DNA of 64,000 nt from Candidatus Coprenecus stercorigallinarum (GCA_018711305.1 DVIL01000086.1:1-64000), one strand, 5' to 3'. Counted from the stretch's first letter, positions 17,105 to 26,227 are shown. Notes: generated by a model from the sequence alone, not told the origin. Program-made: numbers and translations.

Positions 17105-18760
17105 CTATCTGATCTTGGCAAACTCGATGTCGTTCTCGGCACGTGCTGCCAGAGCCTCGTCCTTGGAAGCAATCTCGAGAGCGGCCTTTGCATCGTCAGC
17201 GTTACCCTGACGGGCGGCGATGATGGCTTTCAGGTAGCTCTTGCAAGCGCAGTTGGCATTGGCAAGAACTTTGGAAGCAGATGCAAGGTCGTTGGTGAGG
17301 ATGTCGGAGAGGGCCTCATTGAAGGAACCGGCGCCGTTGAGCTTGGCGGCTGCATCAGTATAGTTGCCGTTGAGGATATCTACGACTGCGAGGTTGTACT
17401 GGGCCTCTTTGAGATCCGATTTCTTGAAAGCTGCAACGGCTGCATCGTTGTTGCCCTTGCGGAGAGCCACAACACCGGCTGCGTTGTTGTAGTATGTGCA
17501 GTTCTTGTCGGATACGCCTGCGAGAGCCTTTTCAGCATCTGCATCCTTGCCGAGGGTGAGGTATGCAACACCGAGGTTGATCTTGGCACGGTCGCTGTTG
17601 AACTTCTCGACAGCCTTCTGGTATACGGTCACTTTCTGGTTGGCGTCCTCGAGGAGAGAACCGGCGCGGAGAAGAGCCTCCTCGTCGAGAATCTCGATAT
17701 TGTCGTTCACGAGGGCCACGAGCTCATCGTTGCTGTAGTTTGTGAACTCTACGTTGGCGATGAACCTTGCACGGCGGAGTTCAGGAAGGATGTCGTCCTT
17801 GAGAGTTGTGTAGACAGCGGACATGTTCTTGATCTCCCTTTCACGGACTGCGGGATCGCTGTACATTTCGAGAACGCGGAGGATGAGGTCCTTATCCTCG
17901 ATGTTGGAGTTGGAAACGAGCTCCTTGAAACCGTCCCAGTCCTCATCTACATTGGATGTGCTGACATTGGCCTCTACAGCGATGTCCTTGTTGTTGATCT
18001 TCTTGTTGAAGGCGTCGCTGGCTGTCTTTGCGCGTCTTGCGGACAGTTCGGCATTGAAGTCCTCCTTTCCGTCAGGTGATGCATAGGCAACGATCTCGGT
18101 GCTTACGATCTCCCTGCGCTCATCAGCCTTGATGGATGCGAGGAAGTCCTGGAAAGCCTTGATCTCGTCGCTCTTGAGCTGAGAGGGACGGACGGTGGCG
18201 CTGTTGATCAGGTAGAGAATCTGGGCCTCGTTCTGCTCGGGGATGATGGCCTGATATGCATCGGGAGCATAGGCAAGGCTGCCTGCTGTCTTCACGAGCA
18301 TGTATGTGGTGTTGGCACCGTCGGCTACTTTATAGGGAGCGGTGAAGGGGATTCTCTTGTCTTTGTGGATGACAGTCATTCTCAGTTCGAGGTGGGATTT
18401 CTCCATACCTTCGGCGTACTGGTACTCGAAAGTCTTGTTTACTGTACCGCCGGCCTCGGGAACCATCTCGTAGTTTTCTGTAACATCCTCGCCCTGGAGC
18501 ATTACGGGGTCAAGAGCTACTTCTCCGCCGTTGTATACGAGAACGGGTACAACTTCAACTATGGCTTTGGGGTGGAAGAAATCAGCGGGGAAGGTAACAG
18601 ATACATCAGCCTTGATGTTGCCGGCGACAACCTCGAGAACCTGAGGGTTGCAGCTGACAGACAGTTGTTCGGCGCTTTCCGCCATTTTCTTGGGGCTACC
18701 GCAGGAAGAGATGAGCATTCCGACTGCGGCAATCATCAGTACGTTAAAAATCCTTTTCAT
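17105..18760 (-). CDS. Lipoprotein with OmpA-like and TPR regions
   Basis: This is an exported lipoprotein of 551 residues. The lipobox LISSC puts the lipidated Cys at about residue 20. An unrecognised beta-rich region (25-190) is followed by an OmpA-like part (about 215-280) with AYASPDGKEDFNAELSARRA, the pattern of peptidoglycan-associated proteins. Alanine-rich tetratricopeptide-type helices run from about 385 to the end. Codon use looks like that of a highly expressed gene. It probably links outer membrane and cell wall. It is divergent from the sigma-54 activator gene. Confidence 0.75.
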   Translation of the reverse strand: MKRIFNVLMIAAVGMLISSCGSPKKMAESAEQLSVSCNPQVLEVVAGNIKADVSVTFPADFFHPKAIVEVVPVLVYNGGEVALDPVMLQGEDVTENYEMVPEAGGTVNKTFEYQYAEGMEKSHLELRMTVIHKDKRIPFTAPYKVADGANTTYMLVKTAGSLAYAPDAYQAIIPEQNEAQILYLINSATVRPSQLKSDEIKAFQDFLASIKADERREIVSTEIVAYASPDGKEDFNAELSARRAKTASDAFNKKINNKDIAVEANVSTSNVDEDWDGFKELVSNSNIEDKDLILRVLEMYSDPAVREREIKNMSAVYTTLKDDILPELRRARFIANVEFTNYSNDELVALVNDNIEILDEEALLRAGSLLEDANQKVTVYQKAVEKFNSDRAKINLGVAYLTLGKDADAEKALAGVSDKNCTYYNNAAGVVALRKGNNDAAVAAFKKSDLKEAQYNLAVVDILNGNYTDAAAKLNGAGSFNEALSDILTNDLASASKVLANANCACKSYLKAIIAARQGNADDAKAALEIASKDEALAARAENDIEFAKIR

Positions 18761-18809
18761 TTTAAATATTTTAAGATTGTGTTAATTCCTACTAATACTA
18801 AAGTAAACG

Positions 18810-18817
18810 CAAATATA
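18810..18817 (-). promoter_or_regulatory. -7 element of the OmpA/TPR lipoprotein gene
   Basis: The minus strand reads TATATTTG, a full match. A TTTG lies 22 bases upstream, slightly wider than usual. The leader is about 45 bases. Confidence 0.55.
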
Positions 18818-18824
18818 ATAATTA

Positions 18825-18857
18825 TTTGACTTTTCATGACAAAAAATCATAACTTTG
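18825..18857 (+). promoter_or_regulatory. Promoter of the sigma-54 activator operon
   Basis: TTTG at 18825-18828, a gap of 21 bases, then TAACTTTG at 18850-18857. The box lies between an upstream ATG (18836) and the ATG at 18863, which decides the start of the next gene. Confidence 0.8.
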
Positions 18858-18862
18858 CAGAC

Positions 18863-20092
18863 ATGGAACTTGATGAAATAAAAAACCGCTTCGGAATTAT
18901 CGGCAATGATCCGAAGCTGAACAATGCCATAGATACCGCAATACAGATAGCCGGTACCAATCTGTCCGTTCTCATCACAGGTGAAAGCGGTGTGGGAAAG
19001 GAGGTGATTCCCAAAATAATTCATGCATTCAGCCCGCGCAAGCACAACAACTATATAGCGATCAACTGCGGTGCGATTCCGGAAGGTACCATAGAGTCCG
19101 AACTTTTCGGCCACGAGAAGGGTTCTTTCACAGGGGCGAATGAGGCCAGGAAGGGTTATTTTGAAGTTGCCGACAAGGGAACCATCTTTCTCGATGAGGT
19201 AGGAGAGCTTCCTCTCTCCACACAGGTCCGGCTGCTCAGGGTGCTGGAGTCCGGCGAGTTCATACGGGTGGGATCGTCCAAGGCCCAGAAGACAGATGTC
19301 CGGGTCATAGCCGCCTCCAACGTGAACTTCATGCATGCCATACGCACCGGCCGTTTCCGTGAAGACCTGTACTACAGGCTGAATGCCGTACCTATATTTA
19401 TACCTCCGCTCAGGGAGCGCAAAGGGGACATCCATCTTCTGTTCATGAAGTTCGCCCTGGATTTTGCGGACAAGTACAAGATGCCCGCAGTACGTCTGCT
19501 GCCGGAGGCAAGGTCGCTGCTCGAGGCATACAGGTGGCCTGGCAATATCCGACAGCTCAAGAATGTGGCCGAGCAGATATCGGTTCTCGAGAGCAACAGG
19601 CAGATATCCGCAGAAACTCTCGGCCATTATCTTCCCGCAGATGATCCTAACAGTCTGCCGGTCCGCGGATGCGACAGCGGTACTGCCGGAAACATCCAGG
19701 ACCGCGACATCATATTCAAGATGCTGTTCCAGCTTAGGGAGGAGATGGATGAGCTCAAGGCAGCGGTGGATCACGGCGGGATCATCCATCCGGCATCTCC
19801 AGTCGCGCACATGTCTGCCCCGGTGCATACATTGCCGGCAAAGATCTCCGACATGCCGGAGTTCCCCCACAAGCTCCCCAAGGACTATTCGATAACGGTC
19901 CCGACTGCCGAGGTGGTGGAGCCTGAAAAGGAAGACGATGCTCCGCGGACGATACAGGATGTCAATGACGACATGATCCGCAGGGCTTTGGAAAAGCATG
20001 AGGGACGCCGTAAGGCTGCTGCGGCAGAGCTCGGTATCTCTGAAAGAACATTGTATAGGAAGATAAAGGAATTGAAAATCAACGACAAATAA
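18863..20092 (+). CDS. Sigma-54-dependent transcriptional activator (AAA+, Fis-type HTH)
   Basis: This bacterial enhancer-binding protein should remodel sigma-54 RNA polymerase. Residues about 10-240 form the AAA+ domain: Walker A GESGVGKE, the sigma-54 loop as GSFTGA (usually GAFTGA), Walker B GTIFLDEVGEL and the arginine-finger region FREDLYYRLNAVPIFIPPLR. A linker of about 110 residues leads to a Fis-type helix-turn-helix (RRKAAAAELGISERTLYRKI). It has no N-terminal sensor domain, so it may be controlled by level or by a partner. The start is ATG 18863 because 18836 lies within the promoter. It overlaps lptE by one base. Confidence 0.9.
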   Translation: MELDEIKNRFGIIGNDPKLNNAIDTAIQIAGTNLSVLITGESGVGKEVIPKIIHAFSPRKHNNYIAINCGAIPEGTIESELFGHEKGSFTGANEARKGYFEVADKGTIFLDEVGELPLSTQVRLLRVLESGEFIRVGSSKAQKTDVRVIAASNVNFMHAIRTGRFREDLYYRLNAVPIFIPPLRERKGDIHLLFMKFALDFADKYKMPAVRLLPEARSLLEAYRWPGNIRQLKNVAEQISVLESNRQISAETLGHYLPADDPNSLPVRGCDSGTAGNIQDRDIIFKMLFQLREEMDELKAAVDHGGIIHPASPVAHMSAPVHTLPAKISDMPEFPHKLPKDYSITVPTAEVVEPEKEDDAPRTIQDVNDDMIRRALEKHEGRRKAAAAELGISERTLYRKIKELKINDK

Positions 20093-20604
20093 TGATGATG
20101 AAGAGAATCAGGCTTGCAGTTTTTGTAGCGTTGGCCCTGACAACGGTTTCCGGATGTGGTATCTATTCATTCTCCGGAACATCCATACAGCCGGATGTCA
20201 AGAGCATCGCCGTGGAATATTTTCAGAACAATGCCCTGAAGGTCAACCCTACTCTCGCCTCGTCCCTTTCCGACGCACTGATTGACCAATACCGGCGTCT
20301 GACCAGTCTGGACATTCTGCCGGAGAACGGGGATATGAATGTCTCAGGCGAGATAACGGGATATGATACCAAACCCATGGCGGTTACCGCTGACGAGGTG
20401 GCCTCGCAGAACCGCCTTACGGTCACGGTCAAGATTTATTTTACGAACCGTCTGCACCCGGAGGAGGATTTCGAGAAGTCTTTCTCTGCCTATGCGGACT
20501 ATGACTCCAACCAGTTGCTTGATGCCGTGGAGTCATCGCTCTGTGATCAGATCATAGAAATACTGGTGGAAGACATTTTCAACGCCACTGTGGCGAACTG
20601 GTAA
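20092..20604 (+). CDS. lptE: LptE-like LPS-assembly lipoprotein
   Basis: This is an outer-membrane lipoprotein expected to plug LptD and help insert lipopolysaccharide. It has 170 residues: signal peptide with lipobox VSGC (Cys 22), then GIYSFSGTSIQPDVKSIAVE, the start typical of Bacteroidetes LptE, and a central VSGEITGYDTKPMAV strand region. Its ATG overlaps the stop of the sigma-54 activator gene (TAATG). A TPR-like protein gene and secG follow, so the unit is an envelope-biogenesis operon. Confidence 0.85.
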   Translation: MMMKRIRLAVFVALALTTVSGCGIYSFSGTSIQPDVKSIAVEYFQNNALKVNPTLASSLSDALIDQYRRLTSLDILPENGDMNVSGEITGYDTKPMAVTADEVASQNRLTVTVKIYFTNRLHPEEDFEKSFSAYADYDSNQLLDAVESSLCDQIIEILVEDIFNATVANW

Positions 20605-20608
20605 AGTT

Positions 20609-21238
20609 ATGGAAGCGTACAGCCTTGAACATTATTCGATTGCCGATCTGGAGAAACTGATAGAAGTGTCGCCGTGGTTCTCCATAGCAAGGAAAGAACT
20701 TTTCCTGAAGATGTCAGCCATGGGGGAGGAATACCGCAAGGATGCTCTTCGCCGTACTGTCCTGTATGTCTATCCGGACTACAGCACGTTCAGGAAAGGC
20801 TATGTCCTGTCCTCCGCGGCGCTGGTGCAGGAACAGGACCTGCCGGATACGGACCAGGTGTACGAGCTTGATCCTCTGCCGCAGCAGGAGGCTGCAGCAG
20901 AGCCTGAGGAGGAGCCCGTCGCCGCAACAGTGACCGGAGAGACACCACGCAGAGGGGACATTTATATAGTCGGTGGGGACTATTTCCTTCCTGAGGAACT
21001 CAAAAACGTTCAGAATCAGGACATATCCATCCTAAGCACAGCGCAGGAGCGGACAGTCTCCGGAGACAGCTCGGTCTTTACAGACGAAGCCTACTATACT
21101 GAAACCCTGGCCAGGATATATGCGGAACAGGAGCTGTATGACAGGGCAAATGAGGTATATGAGAAACTAATTTTGCTATATCCGGAAAAAAGTGCTTACT
21201 TTGCAGCCCTTAAAAAAGATATAAAGAAACATTTATAG
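20609..21238 (+). CDS. Hypothetical protein with C-terminal TPR-like helices
   Basis: This 209-residue protein has no signal peptide. The N-terminal 80 residues are helical (SIADLEKLIEVSPWFSIARK), the middle is acidic and probably flexible (about 90-150), and the C-terminus has a tetratricopeptide-like pair (ETLARIYAEQELYDRANEVY, then EKLILLYPEKSAYFAALKKD). It sits between lptE and secG with gaps of 4 and 2 bases, so it is surely co-expressed. The function is unknown; a scaffold role in envelope assembly is a guess from context. Confidence 0.75.
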   Translation: MEAYSLEHYSIADLEKLIEVSPWFSIARKELFLKMSAMGEEYRKDALRRTVLYVYPDYSTFRKGYVLSSAALVQEQDLPDTDQVYELDPLPQQEAAAEPEEEPVAATVTGETPRRGDIYIVGGDYFLPEELKNVQNQDISILSTAQERTVSGDSSVFTDEAYYTETLARIYAEQELYDRANEVYEKLILLYPEKSAYFAALKKDIKKHL

Positions 21239-21240
21239 TT

Positions 21241-21597
21241 ATGTTCATAGCAATTTTAATACTGATAATTATTGCGAGCATCCTGCTCACATTCGTTGTG
21301 CTCATACAGAACTCCAAGGGAGGCGGACTTGCCGCCAACTTTGCGGCAGGCAACCAGACATTCGGTGTCCGCCAGACAGCCGATTTCCTTGAGAAAGCCA
21401 CCTGGACTCTGGCCATTATCATACTTGCCCTGTGTATTCTGGCGACAGCCTTCACTCCTTCCCGCAAGCATGGGGACAATGCAGTCCTCCAGAGGCTCGA
21501 GCAGACCGGAACCAACACCGGTACTCCCGAGTTCCCGACAGCCATTCCCGGAAGTGAGGCCGTTCCCGCAGAGCCTGTAGAGACTCCCGCCGAGTAG
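21241..21597 (+). CDS. secG: SecG, preprotein translocase subunit
   Basis: This small inner-membrane subunit of the SecYEG channel has 118 residues. It has two transmembrane segments (about 2-20 and 55-75) joined by the conserved loop VVLIQNSKGGGLAANFAAGN. The C-terminal 45 residues are Pro/Thr/Glu-rich and low in complexity, as in other Bacteroidetes SecG proteins. It is the last gene of the sigma-54 activator/lptE operon, followed by a terminator. Confidence 0.93.
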   Translation: MFIAILILIIIASILLTFVVLIQNSKGGGLAANFAAGNQTFGVRQTADFLEKATWTLAIIILALCILATAFTPSRKHGDNAVLQRLEQTGTNTGTPEFPTAIPGSEAVPAEPVETPAE

Positions 21598-21615
21598 GTC
21601 TCATATAAGACGTAT

Positions 21616-21650
21616 AAAAAATGCCCTCACATCAGTGAAGGGCATTTTTT
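21616..21650 (+). terminator. Bidirectional terminator
   Basis: AAAAAATGCCCT and AGGGCATTTTTT form the stem, with a CAC/GTG extension inside. It separates the convergent secG and PspC genes and can serve both. Confidence 0.9.
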
Positions 21651-21670
21651 ATTTTATCTGCTTTCCGGAA

Positions 21671-23182
21671 TCAGTCCAGTTCCTCTATTATCCTCAGCAA
21701 GCGGTTCGAGCAGAAATCGAAGTATCCTTCGAATTCGTGATGGACAGGTTCCTTTACGATTACCTTTGTATTTTCTCCAATGTTCAGCGTTATTCTGCGC
21801 TCGATGTCCACCACGCGTGCGTCTGTGGAGAAAATTATGGGCTCGAGACGGAGTGTCTGTCCTTCAAGAGTCCAGAAGGATGACGTGTCTTTCCGGGCCA
21901 TCTGTCCGAGATTCATGCCTTCGGTAATGTACCTGGTGTATGAACGCAGAGTCCTGTCGTCATTGTGCCGGTTGAGGTACAGGTCCGGGTAAACGACCAG
22001 GAGGGGGTTGTCTTTGTCCTTGCCCATGAAAATAAGATCATAGCTGACCTGGTTGGCGTCAATGAGGACATCGTTGTCGCTCCATTCGGAGGCTCCGGCA
22101 AACTCTATGTAAAGAGTGTCTGAAGCAGGCAGCTGTGCGTGTTTTATCTGGGTGTCCATGCTCCGCAGGGTGGATATGCTGCCCAGCGAGACTCCTATAA
22201 GTCCGAGCAGGGAAATCACCCAGATGATGAAGAGGATGAGCCCTGGTTTCCACCGTGGAGCCTTCAGTCTGAAAAGCATGAGGATACCTGCGTAGAGCAT
22301 GCCTATGAAAGGCAGGGATGCCACAATCCAGGTCAGTACGGATATCAGAGTCGTGGCCCATGCCGGTGTTTCGGAGATGAGGGACAGGAACCATGACGTT
22401 CCGAAGGCGTAGAGGCCGTTCCAGAGGCCGAGACCGAAAGCGGCCAGTACTATTGTGGCAGTGCCGGCCATGCCTATAAGCAGAAGCAGGATTCCCATGA
22501 ACACTTCTATGCCGCGGCCCATTGCCTTCCAGAAGTCTCCGGTGCTTCTGACTCCTTCCTTGATTCCTTTCCCTACGCGGCTGCTGACTTCACGTGCCTC
22601 GCGTTCTACGGTTTTCTGGATATTCTTCAGAGATACCGAGCCGCCCTTCATCCTGTAGCGCTGTTCTACGGTATTGGCTTCGGGCATGGCTATCCAGAAT
22701 ACGATATAGGCGAACATGCCCAGTACCGACATTCCCCAGCCCCAGTCCTCGAAGATCTCCAGCCAGAAAAAGAACAGGATCCATACAGCGAATGTTATGC
22801 GGAATACCAGCGGGTCCACCGAGAAGTAGGCGCCAAGACCGCCGCACACTCCGCCTATGATTTTGTTGTCAGGGTCGCGGTATACTCTTTTTTTGCCTGA
22901 ACGTTTTTCTTCGGACTCGGTTTCTCCGTCGAAATCCTCGGGGCGGCCGAGGATATTGATGATTTCCTGTACGGCTTCAGCTGGAATGACTTTGTCGCGA
23001 TACCCTCTGTCCGTCAAGAGTTCGGCTATGCGGGATTCGATCTCGGAAAGAATTTCTCCGCAGTTTGCGCTGCCTCTGTAATAAGACTTCAGGCTGTCGA
23101 GATAATCACCCATCATCGCGTGGGCATCCTTGTCGAGGGTAAATGCGATATTCCCTATGCTTACTTTGACTACCTGTTGCAT
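21671..23182 (-). CDS. PspC-domain membrane protein, long form
   Basis: This is a 503-residue inner-membrane protein. An N-terminal region of about 85 residues (VSIGNIAFTLDKDAHAMMGD) is shared with the shorter PspC protein upstream. The PspC domain (about 95-160) has RVYRDPDNKIIGGVCGGLGA and the following hydrophobic segment. Four to five further transmembrane segments lie between 225 and 330, then a periplasmic-like C-terminal domain of about 160 residues. It forms an operon with the short PspC protein and a PadR regulator, whose gene overlaps this one by 13 bases. It probably takes part in membrane-stress sensing. Confidence 0.85.
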   Translation of the reverse strand: MQQVVKVSIGNIAFTLDKDAHAMMGDYLDSLKSYYRGSANCGEILSEIESRIAELLTDRGYRDKVIPAEAVQEIINILGRPEDFDGETESEEKRSGKKRVYRDPDNKIIGGVCGGLGAYFSVDPLVFRITFAVWILFFFWLEIFEDWGWGMSVLGMFAYIVFWIAMPEANTVEQRYRMKGGSVSLKNIQKTVEREAREVSSRVGKGIKEGVRSTGDFWKAMGRGIEVFMGILLLLIGMAGTATIVLAAFGLGLWNGLYAFGTSWFLSLISETPAWATTLISVLTWIVASLPFIGMLYAGILMLFRLKAPRWKPGLILFIIWVISLLGLIGVSLGSISTLRSMDTQIKHAQLPASDTLYIEFAGASEWSDNDVLIDANQVSYDLIFMGKDKDNPLLVVYPDLYLNRHNDDRTLRSYTRYITEGMNLGQMARKDTSSFWTLEGQTLRLEPIIFSTDARVVDIERRITLNIGENTKVIVKEPVHHEFEGYFDFCSNRLLRIIEELD

Positions 23183-23523
23183 GGCTCGATATTTTTAATT
23201 GTTTCTATTGACTCTACCAGTTCCTGCCAGGCAGAATCCATTTCGACGAGGGCCTGGCGGCCTTTTTCAGTGATCTGATAATACTTTCTCGGGGGACCCT
23301 GAGGGGATTCCTCCCAGCGGTAGGTGAGCAGCCCCTGATTTTTCTGACGTATCAGGAGCGGATAGATGGTACCTTCGACCACAATCATCCGGGCATTCTT
23401 GAGTTCGGAGAGGATCGAAGAGGCGTAGGAGTCCTTCTTGCTGAGTATGCTCAGTATACAGTATTCGAGGACACCCCTGCGCATTTGGGTCTTTACATTC
23501 TCGGTATTGTTGTAGACTTCCAT
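23170..23523 (-). CDS. PadR-family transcriptional regulator
   Basis: This is a winged-helix repressor of 117 residues. TQMRRGVLEYCILSILSKKD at the N-terminus and VVEGTIYPLLIRQKNQGLLT, then WEESPQGPPRKYYQITEKG, are the PadR recognition helix and wing. It lies between two PspC genes in one operon, overlapping the downstream one by 13 bases, and probably controls the operon. The inducer is unknown. Confidence 0.9.
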   Translation of the reverse strand: MEVYNNTENVKTQMRRGVLEYCILSILSKKDSYASSILSELKNARMIVVEGTIYPLLIRQKNQGLLTYRWEESPQGPPRKYYQITEKGRQALVEMDSAWQELVESIETIKNIEPCNR

Positions 23524-23534
23524 GACAGTTCCTC

Positions 23535-24128
23535 CTAATTGTTTGAATTATAGAATCTGCGCATATTCTCGGCAGTGACCGGCAGGCCGTGCATCCGGCA
23601 TTTTTCCGCGCTTGTCCGGGCGGCCGGTACAGCTATCCACAGGATGAGGTAGATCCAGCCCCCGAAAGAGCCGAAGAGAAATAGACAGACAAAGAGAATC
23701 CTGATGACCAGCACGTCTACATCGAAGTAACATGCCAGACCGGATGCCACTCCGCCTATGACGTTGTGGTCTTTGTCGCGGTAGAGCTTGCGTACCGGGC
23801 GTCCGGAGTCGCCCGGATGCCAGTATTCTCCCGAATTGCGTCCGCCAGAGGGGCCCGGGCCTCCGGGAGCTGCCGAACCGTCGGGCATACCGAGCTGGGC
23901 GATTACCCGCTCTACGAGAGAAATGTCCACTACTTCCTGGCGGGAGGAAAGGGACTCGGTGAAGATTTCGGCAATTCTCATTTCCAGATCGTCCATGACT
24001 TCCTTGGTCTGGTATCCCATGCCGGTCCGGCTCCGGAAATCATCGAGATAGGCACTGAGACGGTCGAAGGCGTCTTCATCTATGACAAAGCTGCGGCCTC
24101 CGATTCCTACGTTGAGTACTTGTTTCAT
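23535..24128 (-). CDS. PspC-domain membrane protein, short form
   Basis: This is a 197-residue protein with the same N-terminal region as the long PspC protein (VGIGGRSFVIDEDAFDRLSA), a Gly/Pro linker (about 88-112) and a PspC domain (about 115-180) with KLYRDKDHNVIGGVASGLAC and two hydrophobic segments. It is the first gene of the PspC-PadR-PspC operon, ending 11 bases before padR. The two PspC proteins look like products of an old duplication, the long form having gained a C-terminal half. Confidence 0.85.
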   Translation of the reverse strand: MKQVLNVGIGGRSFVIDEDAFDRLSAYLDDFRSRTGMGYQTKEVMDDLEMRIAEIFTESLSSRQEVVDISLVERVIAQLGMPDGSAAPGGPGPSGGRNSGEYWHPGDSGRPVRKLYRDKDHNVIGGVASGLACYFDVDVLVIRILFVCLFLFGSFGGWIYLILWIAVPAARTSAEKCRMHGLPVTAENMRRFYNSNN

Positions 24129-24165
24129 AACTTTACTATTGTGATGTTAGAATTATTTTGTAGTG

Positions 24166-24173
24166 CAAATATA
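24166..24173 (-). promoter_or_regulatory. -7 element of the PspC-PadR operon
   Basis: The minus strand reads TATATTTG, a full match, about 38 bases before the ATG at 24128. The -33 match is poor. Confidence 0.5.
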
Positions 24174-24243
24174 TGAAAAAATTTTATTACCTTGTATCAC
24201 AAAGTACATAAAAATAAAAAAAGTTCCTCCGGACGTAGTCAGG

Positions 24244-24915
24244 TCAGCGTTGGAGGCGGTTGAAGAGTATGCCGGCATAGATGCGTGGGCCGCTTGTGAA
24301 GTCTCTCTGGCTGTTTGCGGCATTCAGAAGCCAGTCGGTCTTGATGACAAGGCTGAGTTTCGGGGTAAGGGAGACCTCAATGCCGAGGAAAGGTGCGATG
24401 GCCATGAATGCATACTTGTGCATGGCACTCTGCTGCTCGGTGACGTAATCACTTGTGCTGCCTTGGATTATAATGTGGTTTTTGACTCCTCCGCCACCGA
24501 TGAGGCAACCTAAAAAGGGATGGACACGGCCTTCAGTGCGGTGGATGTAGTCCAGGATGATGCCTCCCCATCCGGTATGGGCATAGGAATGCGACGGACT
24601 GTATCTGACATTCGAGCTGTGTCCTTCGGCTCCGATGCGGAGCATGTCCGAGGGAGTGCCGAATGCAAACTTGACGTGACCGCCTATGCCGGTGGCTCCT
24701 CCTTTGATCTGCATTGTGCCAAGTGACTGTCCGGACGGAGACAGAATGTCGAAAGGTTTGCTGAAGATGTAGCCGGTGTGCAGCATCATCCCTCCGATGT
24801 AGCCGCGGAACCGGAAACCGGAGTCATTGGCCCCGGCTCTGTCGGAGGCAAGGATATTCAGTGGGGATATCAGAAGGATGGCCGCCGTAAAGGCAGCGGT
24901 CAGCAGTAGTCTCAT
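24244..24915 (-). CDS. Outer-membrane beta-barrel-like protein
   Basis: This is an exported protein of 223 residues with a signal peptide (about 1-25, LLLTAAFTAAILLISPLNIL). Alternating hydrophobic strands and glycine/aromatic turns (FRFRGYIGGMMLHTGYIFSK, GWGGIILDYIHRTEGR) fit an 8- to 10-stranded small barrel of the PorT/OmpW-like kind. The start is ATG 24915; the long reading-frame extension upstream runs antisense-like through the LuxR gene and is not coding. It follows the LuxR regulator gene by 38 bases and is probably in its operon. Confidence 0.7.
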   Translation of the reverse strand: MRLLLTAAFTAAILLISPLNILASDRAGANDSGFRFRGYIGGMMLHTGYIFSKPFDILSPSGQSLGTMQIKGGATGIGGHVKFAFGTPSDMLRIGAEGHSSNVRYSPSHSYAHTGWGGIILDYIHRTEGRVHPFLGCLIGGGGVKNHIIIQGSTSDYVTEQQSAMHKYAFMAIAPFLGIEVSLTPKLSLVIKTDWLLNAANSQRDFTSGPRIYAGILFNRLQR

Positions 24916-24953
24916 CTTTATTCGCAAATATGCCGCGAATATAGTAAAATTCT

Positions 24954-25553
24954 CTATTCTACCGAGGCAGGGTCGATGAGGTTGTTCAGAAGGGCATATA
25001 CAGTGAGACCGGCGACAGTCTTGATGCCAGTCTTGCGGGTGATGTTCTTGCGGTGGGTTATGACGGTGTAGATGGAAATGTGGAAACGGTCGGCTATTTC
25101 CTTGTTGAGCATGCCTTTTGCAACACATACCAGGATCTCCTTTTCACGGGCAGACAGCTCTTCCCTGTTTTCTGCCGCAGCTTTTCCGGATGAGTGTGAA
25201 AGGGAGTTGCGGAGTTTGCTGATAACAGATGCCGGGGTGTCGTAGATGCTGATAGTCTCGTCGTAGCTTTTGATGGATTCATCATCGGTCAGTGAAGTGG
25301 GCGCTGCCACCACTGCCGCTTCGGTCAGGTCTGATATGCGGTTGCGGCCGGAAGGTCTTGCCGCATAGTCGAAGATGACGGGATCCACTATGACGATATC
25401 AGCCATGCTGTCTCTGACAGTGGCTTCATTTTCACGTGACAGGTCGGTCAGGACAGTCTCGATTGCGAAGCCTCCGTGTTCCTCCAGAATGCTGGAGATT
25501 CCCCGCGCAATGATGCGGGAAGGGGTGATGAGCAATATTTTCTTTTTTGTCAT
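24954..25553 (-). CDS. LuxR/NarL-type regulator with degenerate receiver domain
   Basis: This is a 199-residue regulator. The C-terminal LuxR helix-turn-helix (about 130-190) is clear: LSAREKEILVCVAKGMLNKE and IADRFHISIYTVITHRKNIT. The N-terminal domain has the receiver outline, including an Asp in ADIVIVDPVIF, but the usual acidic pair is replaced (LLITPSR), so phosphorylation may not be the switch. The ATG at 25553 overlaps the stop of the hemerythrin gene (ATGA), so the iron protein and the regulator are coupled. Confidence 0.85.
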   Translation of the reverse strand: MTKKKILLITPSRIIARGISSILEEHGGFAIETVLTDLSRENEATVRDSMADIVIVDPVIFDYAARPSGRNRISDLTEAAVVAAPTSLTDDESIKSYDETISIYDTPASVISKLRNSLSHSSGKAAAENREELSAREKEILVCVAKGMLNKEIADRFHISIYTVITHRKNITRKTGIKTVAGLTVYALLNNLIDPASVE

Positions 25554-26227
25554 TGACATTTTTCTTCCAGTCTGTTAACCATTGGAATAAGTATGGAGTT
25601 TTCTATCAGTGTGTGTTTTTCCAGATCCGCTTCCAGAGTGCACAGCCGTGAGAGGGCGCGTATGGCGGTAACTGTATCGCAGACCGGGGGGAGGTATTTC
25701 ATGACGATGTTCCTCAGGTCATTCAGTTTCTCGTCTATGTTGTTGTGGTTCTCTTCAAAAGTCTCTATGCTGTATCCGTCTACTTTATGTCCGTCTGCCA
25801 CTGACCTTACGTACGGGAATACAATATCCTCCTCATAGGCGAAATGGCGCTCTATCTCTTCCTTGTATCCTTCGAAGAAGCGCATTATCACATTTCTCTG
25901 CATCTGTGTACACGGTCTTAGCAGGCTCTCGAAAAGAAGGTTCATGTCCCTGATCTCGTGGTCGAGATAGTAGGAATGGGAGGCGTGGAGGTATTTGACA
26001 AGGTCAATGGCCGATGCGGCCGTCATCATTTCAGTCGTGGGGACATAGCCCTCGGTTGAGTATACGTTGGCGATAAGGAGGAAAGTATCGCAGTTGACTC
26101 CGCTTTCGCGGCAGGTTTCCTCTACGGTCTTCTCTCCGAACCCTAACTTTATACCTAAGCGGTAGATGACAGTAAGCAGTCTGTAGTCGGCGCCGATCAG
26201 GTCGGCCATTTTCATATTCTTTCTCAT
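25550..26227 (-). CDS. Hemerythrin-domain protein (RIC/YtfE-like)
   Basis: This is a 225-residue helical protein with metal-ligand patterns of di-iron hemerythrin domains: HASHSYYLDHEI, ERHFAYEEDIVFPYV, EENHNNIDEKL and LEKHTLIENSILIP. RIC/YtfE proteins repair iron-sulphur clusters after nitrosative or oxidative damage; oxygen or NO sensing is also possible. The N-terminal 75 residues look like the ScdA-type domain that precedes hemerythrin in this family. The start is ATG 26227; a TTG at 26245 lies in the -7 box. It is coupled to the LuxR regulator. Confidence 0.83.
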   Translation of the reverse strand: MRKNMKMADLIGADYRLLTVIYRLGIKLGFGEKTVEETCRESGVNCDTFLLIANVYSTEGYVPTTEMMTAASAIDLVKYLHASHSYYLDHEIRDMNLLFESLLRPCTQMQRNVIMRFFEGYKEEIERHFAYEEDIVFPYVRSVADGHKVDGYSIETFEENHNNIDEKLNDLRNIVMKYLPPVCDTVTAIRALSRLCTLEADLEKHTLIENSILIPMVNRLEEKCQ

